From: Rhizophlyctis rosea
Lineage: Eukaryota > Chytridiomycota > Chytridiomycetes > Rhizophlyctidales > Rhizophlyctidaceae
Assembly: GCA_027596075.1 (NCBI GenBank)
Contig: JADGJC010000045.1
Coordinates: forward strand, 62,001-126,000
Reading direction: 5' to 3'
DNA: 64,000 nucleotides
Both the position numbers and the translations under genes were made by a program. Under the pieces are notes generated by a model, which saw only the letters and a program-made list of their open reading frames with translations, had not been told where the DNA came from and made no database searches. Positions 12,250 through 30,839 of this stretch are shown piece after piece (the first letter of the stretch is position 1; each line of letters starts with the position of its first letter).

Positions 12250-12866
12250 ATGAAATTCACCACCATCACTCTCGCTGGCCTCGGTGCTCTGGCAGCTACC
12301 GCTGACGCCCACTCCTTCCTCATCAAGGTCGGCAACGGATATCCACGAAACTTTGAACAATTTGACATCGCTGGCGATGGTAAGTAGATGTGGCCAATGC
12401 AATACTTCGCATCCCGTTCCACCACATCACCCTCACCCAATTCAAAACCAGGCTACACCTACCGTCCAGGAGCTGTCCCTGGAGGCTGCGGACAACCCGA
12501 AACCTACTCCTCCAAATACCCACAAGCAACCGCCTCCGCAGGATCGACAATCTCCCTCACCTGGCCCGCTCGGAACCATGGCCCGAACAATTTGGTATGT
12601 CAAGCAACAACACCTCATTCTCCATGTGGCATCTTCCAATCACACTTCATATACATCCACAGCCCGGCCGCACGGTCCAGATCTACGACAACGGCCAAGT
12701 CATCGCCGACATGGCGTTCTGCCCCGGTGGACCCTCCGGCAATGATGCTCCCTGCACAGGCTCGTTCAAGCTCAATGGCAACAAGGGCGTACAGCATTAC
12801 ATCTGGTTTTGGGAGTTCAACAGTGGCGAGTATTACAATACATGTTTTGAGGTCAATCAAAGCTAG
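12250..12866 (+). CDS. Small secreted LPMO-like copper protein
   Basis: Three exons (12250-12379, 12452-12594, 12663-12866) join in phase to give 158 residues. The first 20 are a signal peptide (hydrophobic core, ending TADA) whose predicted cleavage leaves His as residue 1 of the mature protein. A second His lies in the segment PARNHGPNN at residue 86. The C terminus has the aromatic pattern YIWFWEF..EYYNTCFEV. An exposed N-terminal His, a second central His and a W-x-W/aromatic C-terminal strand are features of lytic polysaccharide monooxygenases, where the two histidines form the copper brace. Four Cys residues could make two disulfides. The mature length of about 138 residues is short for known LPMO families. 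It could instead be a non-catalytic copper-binding relative. Confidence 0.6.
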
Positions 12867-13388
12867 ATGTTGGGATGTTGGGTTTCAGAGATATACTAGG
12901 ATAGTTGAGATGAAGATACCATTGCTGGTCAAAGAACTCTTCATCTCCACCCATGTATGTTGAAGCGGGATGTCTCTCGTGTAATATACATTTTGGTCAC
13001 ATTCGATGTTGTCACCCAACATGTTAGAAGTTGTCTCTTCCGTGTGATCGAGTGAATGAAATGCTGGACAGTTGAACGGTGCTGCGTTTTCCAACCGAAG
13101 TCGTGCTCGAGTGAGAGTAGAAGTGCAACTTCCATGTCCTCCTTCCAACTACAAATGATTGGAGAAGGGACCCGGCTTTGCAGACGTTTCTGAGACACGG
13201 CCAATATTGGTCAACTCTTGTGCTGGCGCGCTCAAAACAGGGTTTTCGCTTAAATTCTTCTTCAGGAACCTATCAATCAACAAAAACCACATTTGAAAAC
13301 CGGCAGGATGATTTGGGACCGAAACTACCCCTATCAAGTATATTAAAACATCTGCAACAACTCCGCTACAACCCGATCTATATCTACA
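12867..13388. other. Convergent intergenic region
   Basis: This 522 bp lies between the 3' ends of the LPMO-like gene and CDC5. No gene is seen. The open frames here lack coding character. Confidence 0.4.
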
Positions 13389-16007
<2,619 letters not shown>

Positions 16008-16325
16008 GGTGGCAACTATTTAGCAACTTTCAGAGGACTTATGGGGAAGGCAAAATACAGATCGGCAAGTAGTGTGAGGTGAGATTCGCAATTGAATGGA
16101 GTGATAACAAAAGCAAAAAGCGAAGTCCTTCTGCAGAGCGCAGTTCTGACTTCCAGGTCGTGTTGGTTGGAGCCCCGAATAACGGATGGAACCACACGCT
16201 TACCAAAGCACCCTCCCCAACGTCCTCTGCCTCAGGTCGCACCACGTTCAGTAGTGACGGTTCTGCTGATATTTCCGAATATTGATGCATACAGGAAAAA
16301 ATCCTATTTCGTTCGTCAATCAACA
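16008..16325. promoter_or_regulatory. Bidirectional promoter region CDC5/IFT20
   Basis: These 318 bp separate the two divergent start codons. They contain no independent coding frame and must hold both promoters and leaders. No specific transcription-factor site is claimed. Confidence 0.5.
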
Positions 16326-16899
16326 ATGTCACAAAGCGTCCCCGTCACATTTGACGAATTCTCCAAAATCCGCATTCTCGACCCAGCACAGTTTGAGGCA
16401 TCCGAAAAGCTCAAAGAAGAATGCAGAGAATTCACGCAAAGTACGCCTTCCACCATAGCATGCACTGTTATCCATTCATTGCATGACTGAACGCTCTCCA
16501 ACAGAGACAGATGATTTCAACAACATAGTCCAAGCCTTCCTCGACATGATGAACGAGAAAGCCAAGCAGATCGAGGAGGAGAAACTGAAGGTCTTCAAAA
16601 AATCGACATGTTTGAATGCAGTGCACATCAATAACAGTGATTTGTCCTTCCAGGCAATAGGACTGCGCAACAGAGTGGAGTCGCAGGTCGAACTCCGAAA
16701 GAGCACACAGAATCAACTGCAAACATTAATCAGAGAACGGCAGGCAGAACTCGACAGGTCTGTTGCTCTGCCGGCAATGAGACGCGGATGATTCTAATTT
16801 TCTCTCTTTCCTACTTGAAGATTGACGCAACAAGCGGATTCCCTTTTCAAAGTTCAACAGGAGCAACAGTCGCTGATTGATAGTTTGAGCTCGAAATAA
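16326..16899 (+). CDS. IFT20: Intraflagellar transport protein IFT20
   Basis: Four small exons (16326-16440, 16505-16590, 16654-16757, 16821-16899) join in phase to give 127 residues, against about 132 in animals. The family pattern is clear: FDEFSKIRILDPAQFE near the start, KLKEECREFTQ, then a continuous coiled coil including AIGLRNRVESQVE and a terminal EQQSLIDSL. IFT20 is an IFT-B subunit that also acts at the Golgi in sorting ciliary membrane cargo. Its presence implies that the organism assembles a flagellum, as chytrid zoospores do. The high intron number for such a small gene matches the local gene style. Confidence 0.93.
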
Positions 16900-17021
16900 G
16901 AAACCGTGATATTGAAGAAGATGTAAATTGTATATAATTTCGTGTCGAGCATTTGAGATGAAGCAAAGGCAGCAGAGGAGGCATATGTGAAGCAGCACGT
17001 ATCAGTTGTCAATGCACTGAA

Positions 17022-18713
17022 TCATGTTTCTGAAATTCCTTCCTCGGCAATTCGCCTACATGTAACCCCATAACTATAGCTCCATCTGATCCCGTCCGCA
17101 CCTACTCTCAGATCCTTATGAATTAACCACAGGATGGTCGGTTGGCTGTTACTTTCCTCTCCCTTGGATGATCCATTCACAAATACGCCGTCCTTTCCGT
17201 CCACCTCCGGTCCCTTCCCTTTGCCAACCGCCCCTCCCTCAGCACCATGCTCTAACATATACAAAACAGAAGCCTTCTCCTTCAGATTGATCACCAACAA
17301 TCGAGCCCCGGCAACGGCAATAACGATACAACACTCATACTCGGCAACTTCGACCCATTGAATATCTCCTATATCAAACCCAAGCACATCGAGCGGCAGT
17401 ATATGTATCCTGCTGAGCGACTTCAGCTCATAGATCAAAACCTTACGGCTCACCCCGCAGACCACGGCAAGATGGAATCTCGTCATGCGGAGATGGAGGT
17501 ACATGTCCTGTGCGACGTCGTCCAAGACGATCGAACCGATGCGGGTAACGTCCGGTAGGCTTCGGAATTCGATGGGATGTAAGGAATCAGCGTTGTAAGT
17601 TCGATACGCAAGGACGTTTTCATTTAGGGCGAATCCGCGTAATGAGTCGTCTACTTCCGTTATCTCCGTGATGAGGGACGGGACGGTATAAGGGGTTTGG
17701 GTCCGTTCGGCTGCTGTTGAAGATCGGTGTTCGGGTTCAGAACGGGACGGATCGGTAGAGGAAGGATTTTGCACTGATGGAGTGGAGCGATCGGTGGATT
17801 CGTCTATGTCCAATGACCATATTTGCAATACGGCGGATCTGGCTTCTCTGTCAAAGACCGCTGATGCATACACTTTCCCGCAAAGAGCAGCTTCCTCCTC
17901 ACCACCTTCAAGTGATCCAAGATGCTTGCCACTATCTAGAGAGTAGAATTCGGTGGACATGTCGTCGTTTGAGACCCCAACATATCGACTGCGCACTGGT
18001 ATTCTAATTTTCAGATCACGAACAGACTCATCTCCTGACAGCTGGAAGTTGAGTGAATTAGATGATGCGTTTAGAATCACTGGCATCTCTAAAGTACCTT
18101 CAACGGAATAAGCGTAATTGTTTCCTTATTTTCGCCCTGCATCGGCAATGTCCCCACTTCATGGCCGGAAAAGCGTAGTCTATATATATGTCCCTTGCGT
18201 TCAAACAAGACCTGGCGATCATCGATCACGCATGCCTTGTCCGCCGAGATGCAATCCGCGCCACTATTTGGCGCTGGTGCCTTAAAGGCGCTGATGACCT
18301 GCCGGCGTGTGGATATATGGCCTATGTCGTCCGCCAGTGGTGGAAGACTATCGACTGGTGTGAGAACAACCTCCCTCTTGGTTCGTGCAAGGTCGAAGTC
18401 CCGATTCCAGATGATGTGTTGCCGATATACTTCCATGTACGTTTCATCTTTCAAGAGTACAGGCGGCTTTTGGTTGGTAGTCAACTCTGATACCTAAACA
18501 CATAAAAGGGGAGACGATATTAACGTGTTGCACAGTGTTTTTGACTGTCGCGCACGCACGGACCTTCGCCTTCCATACTAAAGAATCGTTTTGCGCGATT
18601 ACTCTCGCAAACTTCTTGCTGGTGCATAGGCACGCGCCAACAGCTTTTCCATCCGCTATCGCGAATATTTGGGTCAGGATTTCGTCCGGTAACGCGGAAA
18701 AGAGGGCGGACAT
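17022..18713 (-). CDS. F-box protein with probable beta-propeller region
   Basis: Three exons (18713-18525, 18493-18098, 18041-17022) join in phase to give 534 residues. The N terminus is a compact F-box (LPDEILTQIFAIADGK, then CTSKKFARVIAQNDSLVW), which would bind Skp1 in an SCF ubiquitin ligase. The remaining ~450 residues are beta-rich, with repeated hydrophobic strand patterns such as VIDDRQVLFERKGHIYRL and CCIVIAVAGARLLVINL. They look like an irregular WD-type propeller for substrate recognition. The second intron is only 56 nt. Without splicing it, the frame would stop after the second exon. Target unknown; no specific orthologue is recognised. Confidence 0.75.
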
Positions 18714-19309
18714 AATGCTTTAGGATCACGGTATGGGCGCGTGTATCGGTTTTGGGATGTGGGCAGGGGTGTTGATCAGTGCGAACTTGAGTCTGTCTCT
18801 CGAGAGATTCGAGTTGATATGCCTGAATGGGCTGGCTCGCTTGAGGGAAGGAAACAGGGAAACGCAAGGGTGGAAAGCAGGGTGGAAAGCACAAGTCAGG
18901 TCATCATGTCGTCCGGTGTACTGTATGGCGCAGTCATGATGTCAGGACTCAACAGCGCAAAATTCAAATGCCCGCACCATGAACCCTGCGGGGTCACGGA
19001 CCCACGGTGGCACCGTCATGCATGGCTTGTCTTAAAGGCTTATCCCACCATCTCATCGCCAACCAACAAGTTGCTGCTCCTTTCCTCAAAACTCCTCCTG
19101 CTGGTTCTTCAAAAGATAAATTCAGGTCCAGCTGTCTTTTTGCACCCAATTGCTTGTCTTGCTGGCTGTAGCTTCCCGAGTGCCATCGTTTTGCTCAAGG
19201 ACCTCAAAGCTTCACAAACCTGGAAGGTACAATTTTTAGAGGTTCTGAAATACCCGGTCTGTCTTTTTTCTAAATTGCAGTTTTTTGGGCACAGCCTGTG
19301 AAATTAGAT
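18714..19309. other. Divergent intergenic region
   Basis: These 596 bp lie between the F-box gene and the helix-turn-helix gene. A plus-strand open frame crosses part of it, but its composition is not coding-like. A 5' non-coding exon of the downstream gene is possible, since TTGCAG precedes the start by about 30 bp. Confidence 0.35.
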
Positions 19310-20158
19310 ATGGCAGAAGAAACGGCGGCCCCCGAAGTTGCGCCTGCCTCCGTGTCCACCACCACGCATACTGCAACAACCTTGCCGACCACATCGACTT
19401 CTGTTGTGACACCGGCACGACCGTTGCAAGCCCAATCCTCGCTTAGGGTAGCCGTGCCAGCAAACGACGTTTCCCGACGCGACTTGTCTTCGCCGTCACG
19501 TCCTAGTGGAAATTCTCAACCCGCCATACCGTCTGCAACGGCATCACTAACACCATACCCACTCCCAACAACATCAAACTCCTCAAGTCTACAAACATTG
19601 ACTGCCGTAGCTTCGCTTCCCGTATACCAGCAATACCCCATAATCGTTCCAAATCTCACAGCTTACGTCACCACTCCTTCCTCTTCATCCCAATTACCAC
19701 CACCGCGCCGTGCGACAAGAATCAACTTGCACGGCGTCCCCCCTCCACCGTCTCGTGCAAAAGGCAAGATGCTGACACAGGTTGAGATAGACATGATCCT
19801 CCGCGTCCATTGGGCACTGGTTCAAGAGGGAAAAGCCGACGCTACCGCCGTTACGGCATTCTACTGTGGCGTCTCACATGGCTCCGTGCAGAAACTCTGG
19901 AAACAGCAAAAGGGAGGAACTCTGCCGACAGCAGCGACTGAAAGCAAGCGTGGGAAGCATCCTCGTGAAGTGTGGCGAAGAGTCTGGAAGGATGAAATCA
20001 AGCGATTAGTGGAAGATTGGAAGAATGAAGGGAAGACTGTGTCGGTCGCTGCTATCCAGAAAGAGTTGGAACCGCAGTCTTTGGAGAAATATGGCAAACC
20101 GCTCTCCAGGTCGGCAGTAGCTAAGAATTTGAAAGAACTGGGGTATCGCTATGTTTGA
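19310..20158 (+). CDS. Helix-turn-helix protein, transposase-DNA-binding-like
   Basis: This is an intronless frame of 282 residues from the ATG at 19310. Residues 1-150 are Ser/Thr/Pro-rich and probably disordered. Two helix-turn-helix-like regions follow. One lies at about 155-200 (MILRVHWALVQEGKA, then VTAFYCGVSHGSVQKLW). The other is at the C terminus, about 228-282, with AAIQKELEPQSLEKYGKPLS followed by an AVAKNLKELGYRYV-type recognition helix. The ending closely resembles the winged/HTH half of Tc1/mariner and IS630 transposases, where a catalytic DDE domain would come next. Here the protein simply ends. It may be a host gene derived from a transposase DNA-binding domain or an unrelated transcription regulator. 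Confidence 0.55.
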   Translation: MAEETAAPEVAPASVSTTTHTATTLPTTSTSVVTPARPLQAQSSLRVAVPANDVSRRDLSSPSRPSGNSQPAIPSATASLTPYPLPTTSNSSSLQTLTAVASLPVYQQYPIIVPNLTAYVTTPSSSSQLPPPRRATRINLHGVPPPPSRAKGKMLTQVEIDMILRVHWALVQEGKADATAVTAFYCGVSHGSVQKLWKQQKGGTLPTAATESKRGKHPREVWRRVWKDEIKRLVEDWKNEGKTVSVAAIQKELEPQSLEKYGKPLSRSAVAKNLKELGYRYV

Positions 20159-20712
20159 GGGGCGACGGTATGCTGAAAATGGTCCGGAGCCGACTTGTTG
20201 AACGGCCTGGCAGAAATTCCTGATTTTGTAAATAACTTGATTTGCTCGCTGTGGGCAGTACATTCCATGAGCGGCTGTTGTGCATAGCTCTCAATATAGA
20301 CTTTGCTGTGGTGCGACTGGCTAGTTGAATATTGTTTCGAGCTTCACTGCAACGGCAGTAAATGTTGTGCACATCGGCAATTTCGTGTTGTGGCAAGTCC
20401 GGATAAGCCACTTTGTCCGTCCGGATATCCTGGACCAAATTTCCCACACTCCCCCATCGACAACTTTCAGCAACTCAATTATTCTGTCGCGATCTGGTGT
20501 TCCAATTTATGCTTCAAACCATTTAGAACGGGAAGTTTCGTTGCTCAAGTAAAAGCTCGGTACAGCTGCTGCCACCAGGATTTACTCACAAGGGTCACGT
20601 CAACGGCCCCAAGAGCAGCGCTTTGTTGGCCGACTACAAGTAGGAGGGATTCGCAACGCGTCCCACGACCAACATTTGCCGGACACGAGAATAACCGTAC
20701 CGTGCAGACCAG
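20159..20712. other. Intergenic region upstream of kinesin-5
   Basis: This 554-bp gap lies between the helix-turn-helix gene and kinesin-5. It contains no supported gene and would hold the kinesin promoter and leader. Confidence 0.35.
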
Positions 20713-25176
<4,464 letters not shown>

Positions 25177-25417
25177 TGAATAGGTGGTGATTATTTTTTT
25201 TGCAATCCTATTATGACTTCTGTAAATAGTAACAATGAAAGTATATGTCCATCAACATCTTGCAACTCAGACAGCGCTTCGGACAAGCTTCCATTTATAC
25301 AAGTTTTGCGGCTCAAACTTATGGTGATTGCTAAATTTACTGAAAGCTACCTAATTCCCAACTCCCACCCATGCTATCTCCTCCCCACTTCTGCGCAGTG
25401 AGACTGCTGTCATCACG

Positions 25418-26898
25418 TCATTCGTTTCGACCGATAAAGCGCCATCCGATGCCCTTCTTCAAAACTACCCCGGTCGCCTCCTGAACGGCAGGCTGAACTA
25501 CTAATTCTAGACCATCACATGCCCCAGACACCAAGACTCCAGTCGCCTCGAATTCCTGCTCCTGCCATTCCAAAAACACGTCTTTGGCTGCATCACTGTC
25601 TCCAATCTGCACCACTGAACCCATGTCAAGCGCCAACCGTTCCCAAACGTTCACAACAGAGTTCACCGCCGGGAACACAACATTGATTTGTGCCGCCGAC
25701 ATCCGGAGCTGACAATCCAAGATATTTACCATGCTATTCACCGAAAGATCAACTCCCAGTTCCTTCTCAAAATGTTGAGTCAACGCGCTGGTCTGCTCTT
25801 CATGGAACTCGATAAATTCTTTCGGCAGGTTGTGCATCCGACTGCGCTCGGCTAACCACTGCACCGACTTCTTCGCCTTGCGAAGCGGCTGAAGTAGTTG
25901 AGAAATGATGTAGGTGCTGATGAACTTGACGGCGCCATCGCCGAGGAGCATGTGTTCATCTTTCGACGCCGCCGAATCATTCGAGAGCTTACATCCAAGA
26001 GCTAGTCTAATTGCGGGGTCAACAGCTTTCCAGAGGAATTGATCCACTTTGACCCAAAGCAAATTAAGGTCCCTGACTATTTCAGATGGGCGGTACAGGT
26101 CGGCGGAGGCTGTCCAATCTCTGGTCTGGGTTCGAGTTTGCTTTCGGCGCTGGATGAACGAAGGATTTTTGCGGGAAGGGCGTGTCCTTGCGGGTGCTGC
26201 TTGGGGCGTGAAGGAGGGATTATGTCGAATGTTGAGCTTCTTTGAGAACGCCTGCTCGTCATTGCTCCCCGTACAGGTTCCATCAAATGCCACGCTTTTG
26301 TCCTTTGGTCCATATTGATCCACTTGCCCCGACCGTATTGGAGACTTGAATATAGTGATTTTTCGAGGTATTTTGGCTCTGTGGAAGATGTGATCATCAA
26401 CATCCATATACCATTGACCCCTGAGATATTCGCATGACATACTTTTTCTTTTGAATAGCTCTCCCCAGTGATCTTCTACAAAAGACAACATCTCTTTGAA
26501 ATCCACTTTCGTTTTCTTCAATTCTCTGAAGATTGTTGCATGGGCCTCCTTCCTGTGAAGGACCGGTGAGTCGAAGTCCGGGACTAAATGTTTCAGGAAT
26601 AGCGTCTACAAACCATCGAAGATTCCGTTGCGAAACAGTTCCCTTACCAGGGAAGGAAGGAGCCGCATCGTCATCCGGTTTATGTAATTCTTTAATTTCC
26701 GCGCATGGGGGTCAGAAGGTACCGCAACGTATTCTGACCCAAATGAACCTTCGAAGGTTGATAATAACAGCAGCTGAGACGGAGATTGATGCAGATGGGT
26801 TTGATGCGAGAGAAAGTTTTGATCGAGCACAAGCGATGTACTTGTGTGCTGTTTTATGTGTGGGGGGAGCTGTAACAAGGTCGATAAATCTTCCAGGT
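25418..26898 (-). CDS. Unrecognised protein; 5' end uncertain
   Basis: The last exon, 26605-25418 on the minus strand, encodes about 395 residues. An upstream piece, 26898-26648, is in the same frame and joins it through a 42-nt intron (donor GTAAGG, acceptor TTTGTAG). Without that splice, a TAG at 26608-26606 interrupts the frame. The upstream piece has a strongly conserved-looking block (LLLLSTFEGSFGSEYVAV, then HARKLKNYINRMTMRLLP). The C-terminal half is helical with acidic and hydrophobic alternation and ends WRFIGRNE. A basic Arg/Lys/Gln-rich segment lies mid-protein. No domain is recognised. The true first exon is probably further upstream, between 26.9 and 27.2 kb, but I could not fix it. 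Confidence 0.6.
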
Positions 26899-26909
26899 CT
26901 GTTGGTGTA

Positions 26910-27549
26910 GGAGTTGTGAAGACTCATCCTAAGTCCATAACAACGTCATGGGCCTGCACATGATTTTCGACAACCAGACGACACCCACCGTTGAAGCACT
27001 TCAATGAGTGTATTCCAAAGAGCAGCACTAGACCCAACTCGTCTCTTCACAACGTATCTCAGAGTGACAAAGCCAAGATGGCATATTGCCATCAAGTGTA
27101 TCAGACCGGGCCTTCAAGTTTTGGTCGTGATGCGCTCAGCAGCATAGTCACCTGTTCCTGCGACAGTGTTGACATCATTTGGTGAAGTGTTCATCTATCA
27201 TGAATGCAATGCTCATTAAGCCAATGTGGTCACATTCAGTAGTCCGCGGGTGGCAGATGTATGGTCTGAGACATGGCCAAACATGGAGCATATTGTAGGC
27301 TGAGCAACACGCTCGCATTAGATGCTGTGCCTCCCGGCGTAATTCAACCTGCACGGGGTACATTTACTATATGCGCATGAGCGCAGTTGGGATGGAGTCA
27401 CTGGAGTTCGCCAACCCGAAAAGGATAAGCAGAATCATTCCCAATGATGAGCAGCTCTATAAATGGCACCGCCATGCAGATCTATCACACTGGATCACTT
27501 TCCCTGGCAACCATCTCCTGCAATAGTATAGTCCTCATCACCACGAAAT
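26910..27549. other. Divergent intergenic region, may hold 5' exons of the minus-strand gene
   Basis: These ~640 bp separate the unrecognised minus-strand gene from the Hsp70-like gene. A short minus-strand open stretch starting with an ATG near 27175, and another around 26.97-27.09 kb, could be first exons of the minus-strand gene. The splice phases I tried did not close. Confidence 0.3.
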
Positions 27550-29900
27550 ATGGACAAACGCAAACAAAAAACCGGATCAGAACCAAATGCGATCTCCCGT
27601 AGCAAAAAGCCAAAATACACGTACGGCACGGCCAGTAGGCCGAAGGTTACATCGCACACGGGTGTGGCAGCCGCAGAACCGTACTTGGCAAATCCTATGA
27701 CAGTTCCAAAGCCGGCCAACCCCTACCCGCATCTAGTCTGCCTCATCGACATGCCTCCAATGCTTCAAAAGGCAGAGCGAAACGGTAAACCAGTCATTGC
27801 TTGGGATTTTGGAACGCGGGGCAGCACATTCTATCTGGGTGAGTGGTAAGCTGGCCACAGCTTGCATCCTTTTTGGCTAACACATCTTCCCACCATTATG
27901 TGACAAAGGCAAAACAAATTCCGACTGGTTCGAACTACCCAAAACCCGTTACCACCCCTCCGAGCGCTGTAAAGAGGCGAGCGTTGTACTCTACGATGCA
28001 GCTGATGCCACAGCAAATCGCCTCGCTGTTGGGTTGGTATCAAAACACGTATATGGAGCCTATTAGACTATACTGAGACTTTACCAGTTTCGAAGCCATC
28101 AAACGACATTCCTCTGAACCTGACTTCCGCACCCGTGCGGTGAAAAGCTTCAAACTGCACCTATACGACCAACAGGGCCACAATTGGAACGCGGTTGGGA
28201 AATCCGCCAGTGAGGTCCTCCAAGAATACATCCAGGTTTAAAATTGAGTCCTGATTATGTGCCAAACGGTTAAAGACGTTCCAACACATCTGCCATCCGC
28301 CTCACATAGTATTATCTTCCCATCATTCGGAAAAGACTTGAACTGGAGAAATCGTTGGCGATCTTGACAGCGCCAGGTAACATTCAGCAATCCAGTGCTA
28401 GTGGAGCCAATTGGCTTTTACCATTTGATCCCCAGCAAAAGCAGAATCCAGCGCCCTGCATCGGCTGAGACAAGCCGCCGAGCGTGCCGGGTTTCCGAGC
28501 ATTGTTATCCTTCCGGAACAAGAAGCGGCCTTGTACTGCATCCTCAATGACGCAGCGAACGCGGCGAAGCCATTCACAAATGGATCAACGATAGCCGTGA
28601 TCGACGCCGGCGGCGGAACCGTGGATATTGGCGTATATCGAATCCTGCGTGCAGATCGTCCATGGAGAGTTGAGGAGATCGAAAAATCTGAAAGTCTTGT
28701 TGGTGCAGGCGAAAAGATGGATCGCGGGGCGAAAGCATATTTCCGAGATCTAGTGGGATGTGCCGCCTGGCAAGAATTTAAGACGTTAGCTCCGAACGAA
28801 TACTTTGAATGTAAGTCAAAACAACATTATGAATCCCATGAGAAAATCAATATTGAATTTCCGTGTTGTTTCACAAGATGAACACTTATGGGACGAAATC
28901 AAGAGCACGTACGAGGACGGAGACGCTTCGATCACCTTCTACCCCGCTCTGAAGGCGGCCACGAAGAATCATGGAACATATCAAGCGGTCCTGCGGGCAC
29001 AAGACAACCAGAACAGACGTCTAGAAATGCCTGAGCGCCAAATCAAGGCAGTCTTCGATGCCGTCATTGACCCAATCCTTGCGCGACTAAACAATATCAC
29101 TGCCAAACATAAGTTGAACGATGTCATTCCTGTTGGCGGGATGAGCAAGATGCCCTACTTTATGAGAAAGTTACGTGAGAAATTTCCTGACACAGGTACG
29201 ATCATCGCATTCACGAGGCTTCCAAGACATATTCTCACCCGCATATGGCAGAAGCAGGTCCTGTTTTGAGAGAGAGCGAGTGGTCACCTCCAGACCTGTA
29301 CGTCGGTGTGTTCATACTTCTCAAGTGTGTCAAATGATGATGGTTGACCCTGACCCAAGTCTTCCCCCGCAACCAGTCAAAGGCGCATATCTACGCGGCA
29401 TATACTTGGAATTCGGCGTCTCCCGAATCGTGAAGAAAACCGTTGGTGTCGTAATCTACATGCCGAAGAATAATCTGACAAGGGCTGCCAGGACCGAAGC
29501 TTAAAGCGAACCGCAACACGAAGTTAACGACTTGGAAGATTGGCCAACCTACAAGCGCTTCAACGACGGATGGTACGAGAAGAGGTTTTTTCCGATTGTT
29601 CAGATTGGGCAGAAAGTCGAAGAAAACTTCTTGTATCAGTTGAAAGAGAGCATCCTTCCGCAGGAGCAGGGGGATTACGGAGTTGAGGTGTACCTCCTGA
29701 CCACAACGGAAGCTTTCAACGCACTCAATCCGCGGATGTGTGACCGAGCGGTTCGCTACGATGTCGACTTCAAAGATGATTGGCGCGGGGAGAAGAATAT
29801 GGTTTTGGCGTTGAGGTTTCATCTAGCAGAGTTGATGGTCCTTCTCCGCTCCGAAGACGGCACCCGTGAAGAGAGGATGCATCCTGCTGCAGTGCTTTGA
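27550..29900 (+). CDS. HSPA12-type Hsp70-like ATPase
   Basis: Exons 27550-27838, 27909-28032, 28088-28235, 28310-28376 and about 28435-28812 join in phase, followed by an exon from about 28880 to 29193. The nucleotide-binding fold of the actin/Hsp70 superfamily is visible. The phosphate-1 loop is VIAWDFGTRGSTFYLG; a helix RLRQAAERAGFPSIVILPEQ precedes the adenosine segment; the phosphate-2 loop is AVIDAGGGTVDIGVYRI; and the adenosine motif is VIPVGGMSKMPYFMRKL. This is the divergent HSPA12A/B-like subfamily, which is expanded in some fungi, and lacks a standard substrate-binding domain. The C-terminal part has PDPSLPPQPVKGAYLRG. An in-frame TAA follows at 29502, although the same frame then continues coding-like to 29900. 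A 78-nt intron starting near 29447 would bypass it. The alternative is that the gene ends at 29504 or is decaying. Confidence 0.75.
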
Positions 29901-30839
29901 TCGGAAAGGTAGCTGATGTGCTTGTGAGGAAGGGGTGATCTCCGTTGAATGGCGGCATTTGCAAAGTAGCAGTTTTGTAGAGTACCAAAGAAATACCTGG
30001 AAGCGCCAGTCATGCAGCAAGGATTTGAGATGGGTTTTGTACATAATCCAATCATTGTGAAAGTAACTGTTGCAGCTCAAAAGTTCCTATCGTGATTTCT
30101 TCCTTCTGGGTGTTGGCCAAATAGGAGACGGCTGATGGAGCATTGAGCATTCTTATGTACTGAAGACCTCACCTCACTGCAATGTGAAGACTTCGTTTGC
30201 CATGTGTTCTGTTTATGACTTTGCGCTATCAGGACCTTCGAGGTCTGCGCCCAGTGGTAATTTGATTCTTGCAGCACTGTGCAGGAGGACACGATATCAT
30301 GTGATGGTTCAAGTGAGCCGTTCCTCCGCCCAGAACTTAGCCGTTGTACGCTACTGATCAAAGTCTTCCATGTCTGGTCCTGAAGACTGTCTGCTGCCAG
30401 GCCAAGATCAATTCAGCGGATAGTAACAATGAAGGTGTATGTACATTTGACTTGACTTGACAGCAAAGTGGTTCGGTCCTGTCGTCTTCAATTTGCAATG
30501 CTTGCGTTAATAAAAGACATATTCCAACTGATAGCTCGGAAACCATCCCAAAGTCGCAACTATGTAGAATGCAATGCACACAAAAAACCAGGAATTATCT
30601 ATTGAAAAAAAAGTTGTAACAGACAGCATAAGAATGCTACATAGTAACTTGTACACCTACGCTAATCCGAAAGAAAAACGGGGATCCTGCCCTACACTGA
30701 ACAATTTTGCCTTTATAATGAACAACTAAATCTATACATCCAATGCCATTACTACACATAATCGGGCGTACAGGCATGAGGTATGCATCCCAATCCACCT
30801 TCCCCACCTTCACTGTTTCAGTCCCTTCTTCCTAGGCAT
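29901..30839. other. Convergent intergenic region
   Basis: These 939 bp lie between two 3' ends. Short open frames exist on both strands, but none is coding-like. No repeats are evident. Confidence 0.35.

Noticed and set aside
28032..28087. Frameshift in the Hsp70-like gene
   Set aside because: A 55-nt GT..AG intron (28033-28087) restores the frame exactly, so a mutation is not needed.
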